DNA of 64,000 bases, taken from NCBI RefSeq assembly GCF_011947285.1, contig NZ_JAAOZT010000002.1, positions 186,001 to 250,000 on the forward strand. Direction: 5' to 3'. This document shows positions 54,821 through 62,327 of the stretch, piece after piece. Positions within the stretch are counted from its first letter, which is position 1, and each line of letters opens with the position of its first letter. The notes under the pieces are model-generated. The model had not been told where the DNA came from. It saw nothing but the letters and a program-made list of their open reading frames with translations, and did not search any database. Made by a program: the position numbers and the translations under genes. The DNA comes from Glaciimonas immobilis. GTDB taxonomy: Bacteria > Pseudomonadota > Gammaproteobacteria > Burkholderiales > Burkholderiaceae_D.

Positions 54821-55839
54821 CGGATGCCTCTTTGTCCCAGATTAACGGGGTCGTCAATACGTTGCGGGAAACCTGTCGCTGTTTGCGCAACGCCGGTCAC
54901 GAGGTATTGTTGGTCACTCCGGACGGTACCGCTACATTTGCTTGTCCCACTTATCCGGAAATTCGACTCGCCTACAAACCTTATGCGCGTGTCGCAACCG
55001 CGTTGCGCGATTTTGAGGCGGATTGCATACACATATCGACCGAAGGCCCGATGGGGCTGGCCGCCCGGCGCTTTTGTTTGCGTCACGGTATCGGGTTTAC
55101 CACTGCGTACCACACACGTTTTCCTGAGTATCTGAGTGCCCGCTCAATGCTACCGTTGGCACTTACCTACCGCTGGCTGCGCTGGTTTCATGGTCCATCG
55201 AAAGCCGTGATGGTGCCTACGCCTCACGTATTAGAAGCGCTTAAGAAGCGTGGATTTCGTCATTTGGTGCTATGGGGGCGTGGGGTTGACACCGAGAGGT
55301 TCCATCCGACTGAACAGGATCGTTCCTGCATCAAAGGACCTTTGTTTTTGTACGTAGGAAGGGTGGCCGTTGAGAAAAACATTGCGGCATTTTTAAATGC
55401 CAAGCTGCCGGGTAGCAAATGGATAGTGGGCGATGGCCCGTTGCGCGAAGAACTACAGCAAGGTTATCCGGATGCGCATTTTTTGGGTAGCAAATCCCAT
55501 GAGGAACTAAGCGCTTATTACAATTGTGCGGACGTTCTGGTGTTCCCTAGTCATACCGACACGTTCGGTTTAGTCATGCTGGAGGCGATGGCCTGTGGGG
55601 TACCGGTAGCAGCATATCCGGTATGCGGTCCGATTGATGTGGTGGCGGACGGTTACTCAGGAAGTCTGGAACTTGATCTTGCGCGCGCTTGCATGAATGC
55701 GCTGCGATTGGATCGCGACAAGATCCGCGCGCATGCGCTGACCTATTCATGGGAACGCGCGACCCAGCAGTTTTTGCAAAGCCTGTATCGCATTGAACCG
55801 ATAAAAGCAAATCGCTGGGTCCGTTCATCTATCGCATGA
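54802..55839 (+). CDS. GT4-family glycosyltransferase (possible diacylglycerol glycosyltransferase)
   Basis: A 345-residue GT-B fold glycosyltransferase of family 4. The N-terminal acceptor half begins MRIALITDASLSQINGVVNTLRET, with FTTAYHTRFPEYLSAR and GPSKAVMVPTPHVLEAL. The donor half has LFLYVGRVAVEKNIAAFL, KWIVGDGPLREEL, and SHTDTFGLVMLEAMACGVPVAAYPVCGP (family Glu motif). Databases often call such proteins alpha-mannosyltransferase. The start has AGGAGA 5 nt upstream and overlaps the phosphoesterase gene by 19 bp. In PlcP-linked operons a glycosyltransferase (Agt) puts sugar on diacylglycerol; I infer that role here. Confidence 0.75.
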   Translation: MRIALITDASLSQINGVVNTLRETCRCLRNAGHEVLLVTPDGTATFACPTYPEIRLAYKPYARVATALRDFEADCIHISTEGPMGLAARRFCLRHGIGFTTAYHTRFPEYLSARSMLPLALTYRWLRWFHGPSKAVMVPTPHVLEALKKRGFRHLVLWGRGVDTERFHPTEQDRSCIKGPLFLYVGRVAVEKNIAAFLNAKLPGSKWIVGDGPLREELQQGYPDAHFLGSKSHEELSAYYNCADVLVFPSHTDTFGLVMLEAMACGVPVAAYPVCGPIDVVADGYSGSLELDLARACMNALRLDRDKIRAHALTYSWERATQQFLQSLYRIEPIKANRWVRSSIA

Positions 55840-55850
55840 AATTTTGGAAG

Positions 55851-55883
55851 CATAGCGCGAACCCTCGCACGGTTCGCGCTATG
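55851..55883. terminator. Perfect 13-bp hairpin after the lipid operon
   Basis: CATAGCGCGAACC and its exact complement flank a 7-nt loop, 11 bp after the glycosyltransferase stop. There is no U-run, so it may stop transcription weakly, protect the mRNA 3' end, or serve the convergent aldo/keto reductase gene. Confidence 0.6.
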
Positions 55884-55951
55884 CAGACTTCTCGCCAAAG
55901 ATCAGTTGGGATCAACTCCACAGCGTCCCTTTCCGGCAAAAAGAGGCGGGT

Positions 55952-56989
55952 TTATCCGTTAAGCATTTTCATGCTGCTTTCCACATAACGCGTACCGCTT
56001 GCCACGCCGAACGGAAAGATCGCGTCAAGCTCCGCCAACTCGCCCTGGCTTAAAACAATACTGACCGCCTTCACATTTTCTTCCAGATAAGAGCGCCGTT
56101 TAGTACCCGGGATCGGCACGATATCGTTGCCTTGCGCCAACACCCAGGCCAAAGCCAGTTGTCCCGGTGTACAGCCGTTGCGTGTCGCGAGTTCTTGTAC
56201 TTTATCTACCAGCAATAGATTTTTGGCAAAATTTTCGCCTTGGAAGCGCGGACTGTTGCGGCGATAATCATCTTCGGCAAATTGCTCTGGACCGGTAATC
56301 GCGCCAGTCAAAAATCCTCGTCCCAACGGACTGTAGGGCACAAATCCAATACCGAGTTTGCGGCAGGTCGCCAGCACGCCCTGTTCCGGATCTCGGGTCC
56401 ACAGAGAATACTCACTTTGGAGCGCCGTAATGGGATGGGTTTTATGGGCGCGTTCCAGCGTTTCTGAAGACGCTTCGGATAAACCGATATAGCGTATTTT
56501 TCCGGCCTTTACCAGATCGGCCAAGGTGCCTATGGTATCTTCGATCGGTGTATTTGGATCGATGCGATGTTGATAGTAAAGATCAATCGTCTCTACCTGA
56601 AGGCGCTTAAGACTGCCCTCGACAGCATGGCGGATATATTCTGGACTGCCGTTAATTCCGCGCGCGTTGACGTCTGTGCTATCGCGTACGAAGCCGAATT
56701 TGGTCGCGATAAAAACTTGATCGCGTTTGCCCTTGATTGCCTTGGCGATAAGTTCTTCGTTCGTGTACGGACCGTACATATCGGCGGTATCGAGGTAATT
56801 AATGCCTAGCTCAAGCGCCCGATGGATGGTTGCGATTGATTCCACGTCATCACGATTTGCATAAAAGTCACTCATTCCCATGCAACCTAGACCGATGGCC
56901 GACACAGTAGGGCCGTTAGTACCTAATTGGCGCCTGGTCATCGGGTTGTCGTTTGTCGCATTGTTAGTCATGGTATTAGTTGTGCTCAT
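55952..56989 (-). CDS. Aldo/keto reductase
   Basis: A 345-residue NADPH-dependent aldo/keto reductase of the YajO/IolS-like group. Catalytic Asp, Tyr, Lys and His are seen in [33 protein letters not shown] and [10 protein letters not shown]. The cofactor-binding end has [23 protein letters not shown]. The first ~17 residues (Asn/Thr-rich) precede the usual [23 protein letters not shown], so a start at MTRRQL is possible. Its start overlaps the end of the upstream MerR gene by 14 bp, so the two form one operon, presumably inducible by the MerR ligand. Confidence 0.9.
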   Translation of the reverse strand: MSTTNTMTNNATNDNPMTRRQLGTNGPTVSAIGLGCMGMSDFYANRDDVESIATIHRALELGINYLDTADMYGPYTNEELIAKAIKGKRDQVFIATKFGFVRDSTDVNARGINGSPEYIRHAVEGSLKRLQVETIDLYYQHRIDPNTPIEDTIGTLADLVKAGKIRYIGLSEASSETLERAHKTHPITALQSEYSLWTRDPEQGVLATCRKLGIGFVPYSPLGRGFLTGAITGPEQFAEDDYRRNSPRFQGENFAKNLLLVDKVQELATRNGCTPGQLALAWVLAQGNDIVPIPGTKRRSYLEENVKAVSIVLSQGELAELDAIFPFGVASGTRYVESSMKMLNG

Positions 56990-57407
56990 GTTGATGCTCC
57001 TTAACTAAAGTGTTAATCACGGGTTGCGCACTGTAAGTAGTTTCAATAGCGGCATACATAGCGATTTTTTTGTACATAACCGTCAAATTGCTTTGCAAGT
57101 CCGCCAGCGTCGCTTCCAGTGACAATGTGTGCTGCTCAAGTAACGCCTTGCGTTCAGACACGCTTTCCTGTTGGTTCCCCATCCTGCGCAACTCTGCGTA
57201 GCGCAACATTTTTCGTATCGGCAAACCGGTGGATCTGAGTTTAAGCAGGAAGCCGATCCAGACAATATCTTCGTCGCGGTAAAGCCGGTGCTTATTATCC
57301 TGGCGGGGTATCGGATCGATCAAACCGACGCGCTCGTAATAGCGCAGCGTATGCGCGGTTAATCCGGTTGCCGCTGCAGCTTGTTGAATCGTCAGGGAAG
57401 ATGTCAT
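56976..57407 (-). CDS. MerR-family transcriptional regulator
   Basis: A 143-residue MerR regulator. The N-terminal winged HTH is [44 protein letters not shown], followed by the dimerisation coiled coil ([27 protein letters not shown]). There is no cysteine cluster for metal sensing, so it likely belongs to the AdhR/NmlR-like group that responds to aldehydes or electrophiles. It precedes and overlaps the aldo/keto reductase gene and is probably autoregulated through the operator at 57425-57440. Confidence 0.9.
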   Translation of the reverse strand: MTSSLTIQQAAAATGLTAHTLRYYERVGLIDPIPRQDNKHRLYRDEDIVWIGFLLKLRSTGLPIRKMLRYAELRRMGNQQESVSERKALLEQHTLSLEATLADLQSNLTVMYKKIAMYAAIETTYSAQPVINTLVKEHQHEHN

Positions 57408-57414
57408 GGTATCG

Positions 57415-57445
57415 AGTGTAAATGTTAGAGTGCGCTCTAAGTCAA
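57415..57445 (-). promoter_or_regulatory. MerR-type promoter with 19-bp spacer and palindromic operator
   Basis: On the minus strand, -35 TTGACT (57445-57440) and -10 TACACT (57420-57415) are separated by 19 bp, the long spacing diagnostic of MerR-activated promoters. The spacer is filled by the dyad TTAGAGCGCACTCTAA (57440-57425). It lies immediately upstream of the merR gene. The rest of the 57408-57713 gap shows no gene. Confidence 0.8.
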
Positions 57446-57713
57446 GCGCGTTCCGTCATTTTTCCCGCCTTGAATGCTAAGTTAATAGTGGGATGCCGGG
57501 TCTGGGATGGTAGAGAAGCAGCCGGAGCGGCGCAGAAAAGCTAAGAAAGCGCCAAGTAGCTTAAATCGTTAACCGGAGCGCGGGAGCGAATAACTATTTA
57601 GCTTCGGAACCGCGGGTAACTGTCCCATACTTTTTGCTACTTTTCCGAAAAATGGCAGGTAAATTTAATGGCAATATCCCGCGTCCTGTCACAACGCTTG
57701 GCTCAATAACACA

Positions 57714-58445
57714 TTAAGGAGCGACCTGCAAAACCGGCCGTATCAAAATTTCTTCGACTAACACGTTGCCGGGCTGCGCAAACGCATAGACCAGCGCTTG
57801 CGCGATGTTTTCGGAGGTTAATGCATTAAGTTGCTCGCGCCTCTCATTCAACGCGGTGCTCACATTGTCACCAAACTCTGTCCATACTGCACCCGGTTCA
57901 ATGACCGTTACGCGAATATGCTCTGGTCCAAGTTCCTTGCGCAGCGCATCGTGAAAGCCGACTACAGCGTATTTGGTGGCGCTATAGACCGACCAGTTGG
58001 CAACACCATAACGACCGCCAACGCTCGACACTGAGCAGATCATTGCACCTTCGCGACCGCGCAAATGCGGGATCGCTGCCTGCGTACAATTTAACACCCC
58101 GTATAAGTTTGCATCGATCATTTTTTTCCAATCGTCTGGCTGGCTGGTTTCAAATGGCGCATGAATACCCAAGCCTGCGTTATTGAAAAGTAAATCAAGC
58201 CCGCCAAATTTTTCGCCTATAAAGTCAAACAGTGCCCGTACCTGCACGGTATCGGCGACGTCAGCTTCGACGATAGATGCTGCATCACCTAATTCTGCAG
58301 CTAGCGCCTCCAGACGTTGGCGACGACGTGCGACGAGGACAACGTGCATTCCCTCTTGAACCAAAAGGCGCGCAGCAGCCTCTCCAATACCGCTCGACGC
58401 GCCGGTCACAACCGCGACTTTACCTGTAAGGTCTTGCATTTTCAT
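57714..58445 (-). CDS. Short-chain dehydrogenase/reductase
   Basis: A 243-residue SDR oxidoreductase. The NADP-binding motif is TGASSGIGEAAARLL, with RRR after the second strand favouring NADP. The structural NNAGLG is present, and the catalytic Ser and Tyr-Lys are in CSVSSVGG and YSATKYAVVGFH. IEPGAVWTEF follows. It resembles the YdfG/serine-type 3-hydroxy-acid dehydrogenase group; the substrate is unknown. It lies upstream of the MerR gene on the same strand, 306 bp away, and is probably a separate unit. Confidence 0.88.
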   Translation of the reverse strand: MKMQDLTGKVAVVTGASSGIGEAAARLLVQEGMHVVLVARRRQRLEALAAELGDAASIVEADVADTVQVRALFDFIGEKFGGLDLLFNNAGLGIHAPFETSQPDDWKKMIDANLYGVLNCTQAAIPHLRGREGAMICSVSSVGGRYGVANWSVYSATKYAVVGFHDALRKELGPEHIRVTVIEPGAVWTEFGDNVSTALNERREQLNALTSENIAQALVYAFAQPGNVLVEEILIRPVLQVAP

Positions 58446-58818
58446 AAAATTCCTAATGATTGATATGAGGCAACCAATTTTACGTCAATTAGTGTTTCGC
58501 TTTTTTATTGGGCTCAAAACGTATTGCGGGTGCAGTTCGTCTACCGTAGTAAACTGAATTATTTCCACCACGGGATGAAGTGGACTGAACGTTAAACAGT
58601 CGGGTCAAAAATAAACCGGTCCTATTGAAGATTCTCTACCTGTATGGGCCATAAAGCCAGCGAATAGGGCGGGGCGAATTCACTCTTTCACTAATTTATT
58701 CAATGCAATTATTTTACCAACGACTACGCCTGTTATTACCAGCGCTAAAATTTTAACAGCCGTCCGATCATAAAAAAGCCTCGCATCGCGAGGCTTTTGA
58801 TGGTTTAACGCTGAAAAT
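58446..58818. other. 373-bp gap between the SDR gene and bamD
   Basis: It contains the bamD terminator at its right end and presumably the SDR promoter at its left. No supportable gene; a minus-strand frame running in from 58919 overlaps bamD out of frame and is rejected. Confidence 0.4.
58772..58798 (-). terminator. Rho-independent terminator after bamD
   Basis: The stem GCCTCGC/GCGAGGC with a 3-nt loop is flanked by A's and T's. In the minus direction it is followed by six T, 20 bp after the bamD stop. Confidence 0.85.
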
Positions 58819-59619
58819 CTACCAGATTCTCCACCAAGGCTTATCTGCTTTAATCGGTCCACCGCGATAATAGATGCTATCCGGATAATTTTTTTGCAGA
58901 ATTCGTGCGGCGTCATCACGTAATTCTTTCATACCCAGCGCGTCGTATGCGCGTACCATTATGTAGAGTGCTTCTTGTACGGCGGGGGCGTCACGGTACT
59001 CAGTGACTGCATTCTGGGCACGATTTGCTGCCGCCACATAGGCGCCACGACGTAAGTAATAATTGGCAACGTGCACATCATATTGCGCCATCGCGTTAAC
59101 CAGATATTTCATGCGCACCAGCGAATCCGGCGCATAGCTACTATCCGGGAAGCGTGTTACAACCTGTTTAAATGCATCAAAAGCGTCACGTGCTGCTTTT
59201 GGATCACGCTCGGTAGCGTCTTCTTTGGACAGAAAATCGAAAATACTGACTTTGTCATTAAAATTAACCAGACCGCGCAAGTAGTACATGTAGTCTACAT
59301 TTGGATGATTTGGATGCAATTTTACAAAGCGGTCAATCGCCGCGAGTGCTTCCGGCTGGTCGCCTTGCCGATAGTGCGCGTAAGCAATATCAATCTGGGC
59401 CTGTTGCGCGTAAGTGCCGAACGGAAAGCGTGATTCGAGCTTTTCAAAATATGAAATTGCTTTATCGTAACCACCACTATTCATTTCATCCTTCGCCTCC
59501 GAGTATAATTTGGGGGCAGACCAGTTTGCGGTCTCATCGACCTTGTCGGGCAGGAGGCCACATGCCGATAATGAGAGGGCGAATGCGACAGCAGCTAGTG
59601 TGGAGAGTTTTTTTTGCAT
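58819..59619 (-). CDS. bamD: Outer-membrane protein assembly factor BamD
   Basis: A 266-residue lipoprotein: signal MQKKLSTLAAVAFALSLSAC with lipobox LSAC. TPR repeats follow: APKLYSEAKDEMNSGGYDKAISYFEKLESRFPFGTYAQQAQIDIAYAHYRQGD and later ones. BamD is the essential periplasmic partner of BamA in beta-barrel insertion. ATG 59619 is preferred over 59631. Divergent from rluD, as in many proteobacteria. Confidence 0.95.
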   Translation of the reverse strand: MQKKLSTLAAVAFALSLSACGLLPDKVDETANWSAPKLYSEAKDEMNSGGYDKAISYFEKLESRFPFGTYAQQAQIDIAYAHYRQGDQPEALAAIDRFVKLHPNHPNVDYMYYLRGLVNFNDKVSIFDFLSKEDATERDPKAARDAFDAFKQVVTRFPDSSYAPDSLVRMKYLVNAMAQYDVHVANYYLRRGAYVAAANRAQNAVTEYRDAPAVQEALYIMVRAYDALGMKELRDDAARILQKNYPDSIYYRGGPIKADKPWWRIW

Positions 59620-59664
59620 GGTGGTTCGCAAGAATGCGTGTAAACAATTGATGGATTATAGCCG

Positions 59665-60708
59665 ATGGGACTTGCAGTGACGTCATTTACAAAGCCAAAT
59701 TTGGCTGAAAACCCTACGGAAGCAGAATTTGAAGCCGATATCGATGATAACGAAGAAATTGATGCAGCGGTAAATACAGCTGCACCTATCGTATTGGTGT
59801 TGACCCCGCAAGTATGCGGAACCCGACTGGATAAAGTAATTTCCAGTCAGATTCCCCAGTATTCGCGTAGCCGCATTCAGCAATGGATGGAGGCGGGGCA
59901 TGTTAGTGTTGATGGCAAAGTTGCCACGACCAAAATGATAGCGTTTGGCGACGAGACGGTGATTGTTCTGCCGCAACCAGCGCCAGATGAGCACGCTTAT
60001 ACGCCGGAAGAAATGACGCTTTCGGTCATTTACGAAGACGACGATATTATTGTGATCGACAAGCCGGCGGGACTGGTCGTGCATCCGGCGGCAGGAAACT
60101 GGTCTGGAACACTTTTAAACGGCTTGCTGTTTCGCTGGCCAGAACTGGGTGGCGTGCCGCGCGCCGGTATCGTTCATCGACTCGATAAAGATACCAGTGG
60201 CTTGATGGTGGTTGCCAAGACGTTAGAGTCCCAAACCGATTTGGTCCGCCAATTGGCTGCACGGACGGTTAAGCGCCAATATCTGGCTTTGGTGTGGGGC
60301 ACGCCGCAGCTGAATGGCACTATCGATGCCGCAATGGCGCGTCACCCGCGCGATCGCATCAAGATGGCAGTATCGGAAAGTCTGAGCGCCAAAACTGCTG
60401 TCACGCATTATGAGCGATTGCAAAGCGGTCTTTTGGATGGGCGTCCGGTCAGTCTGATGCGCTGCCAGTTGGAGACTGGGCGCACGCACCAAATTCGTGT
60501 ACACATGTTGTCGATTGGTTTTGCTTTGGTCGGCGATACGTTATATGGCAAACAGCACTTGATGCCAGCGTTCCCGCGCCAGGCTTTGCAGGCTACGCGG
60601 CTTGGATTGAACCATCCCTCAACTGGAGATGAGTGTGAGTGGTTTACGCCGCTCCCAGCCGATTTTGCTGATTTGATTGAGCGCTCGGGTATTTCTGCCC
60701 CGGAATAG
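59665..60708 (+). CDS. rluD: 23S rRNA pseudouridine synthase RluD
   Basis: A 347-residue pseudouridine synthase that modifies helix 69 of 23S rRNA. It has an acidic N-terminal extension (~40 residues), an S4 RNA-binding domain (TRLDKVISSQIPQYSRSRIQQWMEAGHVSVDGK), and the catalytic motif HRLDKDTSGLMVVAK with its Asp. Conserved LETGRTHQIRVHM and GDTLYG follow. It is the first gene of rluD-pgeF. Confidence 0.93.
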   Translation: MGLAVTSFTKPNLAENPTEAEFEADIDDNEEIDAAVNTAAPIVLVLTPQVCGTRLDKVISSQIPQYSRSRIQQWMEAGHVSVDGKVATTKMIAFGDETVIVLPQPAPDEHAYTPEEMTLSVIYEDDDIIVIDKPAGLVVHPAAGNWSGTLLNGLLFRWPELGGVPRAGIVHRLDKDTSGLMVVAKTLESQTDLVRQLAARTVKRQYLALVWGTPQLNGTIDAAMARHPRDRIKMAVSESLSAKTAVTHYERLQSGLLDGRPVSLMRCQLETGRTHQIRVHMLSIGFALVGDTLYGKQHLMPAFPRQALQATRLGLNHPSTGDECEWFTPLPADFADLIERSGISAPE

Positions 60709-60747
60709 AGTGTAACGATTTGTAGGCGTATAGCCTGCAGCGTGTCG

Positions 60748-60774
60748 CGTGGGTACATGATCGCTGTACCCACG
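60748..60774. repeat. 9-bp inverted repeat between rluD and pgeF
   Basis: CGTGGGTAC pairs with GTACCCACG around a 9-nt loop, 40 bp after rluD. It has no U-run, so it is not a classical terminator; it may be a pause or protein site. It is followed by short TTCAAAC-type direct repeats near 60828-60860. Confidence 0.5.
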
Positions 60775-60926
60775 TGCTTCGCTAGTGCTTTACATTTAGC
60801 TTCCTGTTCTAGCGTCCCATTCAAACGTCACATTTAAACTTCAACTTCAAACTTCAAATCCACACTTTATTCAAGCAATTAAATTACGCATCATCTGACG
60901 CTAAGACGCGTTAGCGTAAAACATTT

Positions 60927-61727
60927 ATGACGTATCTTATGAAACTGATTATCCCCGCATGGACCGATGCCCCTGTGAATGTCGGCGCTATGATTACTAC
61001 TCGCCACGGCGGCGTCAGTCTTCCCCCTTACGATAACGGTGAGGGCGGCGGCGGACTAAATCTGGGTGACCATGTGGGAGATAATCCCGCGGATGTTGCC
61101 CATAATCGGGGGTTATTGTCACCCTATATACCAGCCGAACCGTTATGGATGACGCAGGTTCACGGAGTGCGGGTGGTCGATGCTGCAAAAGCCTTGAATG
61201 TGGTGGATGCCGACGCCGCCATCGCGACGCGTGCAGGTGTGGTTTGCGCGATCATGACTGCCGACTGTTTGCCTGTTTTGTTTTGTGACGTCGCAGGTCG
61301 CGTAGTGGGCGCAGCGCATGCCGGTTGGCGGGGACTGGTGGGCGGTGTACTCGAGCAAACCGTAGCGTGCATGCGGGATGCTGGCGCGGGCGAGATATTG
61401 GCCTGGCTGGGTCCGGCAATCGGGCCGCAACATTTTGAGGTCGGTGAAGACGTACGGGCGGCCTTTATAAGCAGCGCACGGGAGCGGCTAGCATCGGCGA
61501 CGGTGTTGGCACAGATTGACGCTGCTTTCGTACCGATCGTGGGGCTCTCAGGTAACGCCGTTAAATATCTCGCGGATATCTACCATCTCGCCCGAACTGT
61601 TTTGAGTGAAGTAAGCGTACATCGCGTTTCCGGCGGAGGGGCTTGTACCGTCAGCGACCGGCAGTTCTATTCATTTCGACGTGACAAGGTGACTGGACGT
61701 ATGGCCTCGCTAATATGGTTGAAGTAG
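60927..61727 (+). CDS. pgeF: Peptidoglycan editing factor PgeF (YfiH / laccase-domain)
   Basis: A 266-residue multi-copper-oxidase-like (DUF152) protein. The family core and metal-type residues are seen in WMTQVHGVRVV, DADAAIATRAGVVCAIMTADCLPVLFCD, VVGAAHAGWRGLVGGVLEQTV and WLGPAIGPQHFEVGEDV; the C-terminal region is DRQFYSFRRD. PgeF removes wrongly built muropeptides with L-Ser in place of L-Ala. It follows rluD as in E. coli (rluD-yfiH). Start at 60927, or at the internal ATG at 60939. Confidence 0.9.
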   Translation: MTYLMKLIIPAWTDAPVNVGAMITTRHGGVSLPPYDNGEGGGGLNLGDHVGDNPADVAHNRGLLSPYIPAEPLWMTQVHGVRVVDAAKALNVVDADAAIATRAGVVCAIMTADCLPVLFCDVAGRVVGAAHAGWRGLVGGVLEQTVACMRDAGAGEILAWLGPAIGPQHFEVGEDVRAAFISSARERLASATVLAQIDAAFVPIVGLSGNAVKYLADIYHLARTVLSEVSVHRVSGGGACTVSDRQFYSFRRDKVTGRMASLIWLK

Positions 61728-61880
61728 CATGCACCGGTTTACGATCGTCTCACTTTGCTATTTTCAGGTGAGGCAGACGCGGGCATGATTAATGTCGGTG
61801 TGTAACTTTTAGCCCTGACTCAGCGCTTTCCAGCGTTACTGTGTTTGGAAGTCCGTTTGGGTAAATATTTTGTATGGCGC

Positions 61881-62267
61881 CTATTTCTTCCCTATAGTTT
61901 CTGTATCAGGCTGTTGTTTCGGTTGCAGCGCTGGTTCGACGAGTGCGGGTTCAGTGAGTAACGTGGAATCGATTTTTTGATCTGTTTTTTGTTCTGAATC
62001 TTGATTTGATGCTTGACTCGATTCCCGATTTGATTCGACTAACTCGTCGTTAAATTGCATCGTGGCATCCTTCGCCGTAAGCATCCCCTTAACTTGTTCC
62101 GCTCTATGTCGATTTCGCTTGCGTTGAGGCGTGCCCATCAGGTATAAAACTATTGTCAAAGGAATTACTCCATAGAACAGAAAGGTCATTACACCTGCGA
62201 CCGCTGTTCGTTCGGTAATGGACATCATGAGCACGACGTAAATCCAGGCAATGGCGACTATATACAT
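61881..62267 (-). CDS. Small membrane protein divergent from phaC
   Basis: A 128-residue protein I do not recognise by name. Two transmembrane helices (about 2-17 and 23-44: YIVAIAWIYVVLMMSIT, VAGVMTFLFYGVIPLTIVLYLMG) are followed by a basic stop-transfer segment TPQRKRNRHRAEQ and a long Gln/Glu/Ser-rich hydrophilic tail. I put the start at 62267 because this gives a compact two-helix protein that does not overlap phaC; the frame is open to 62339. Similar two-helix proteins are common in Burkholderiales; no function is claimed. Confidence 0.65.
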   Translation of the reverse strand: MYIVAIAWIYVVLMMSITERTAVAGVMTFLFYGVIPLTIVLYLMGTPQRKRNRHRAEQVKGMLTAKDATMQFNDELVESNRESSQASNQDSEQKTDQKIDSTLLTEPALVEPALQPKQQPDTETIGKK

Positions 62268-62327
62268 ATAATAAGAAAATCTAACCCCTGACAATCCAGC
62301 ACAATACGCGAAATCACCGGTACCCGC

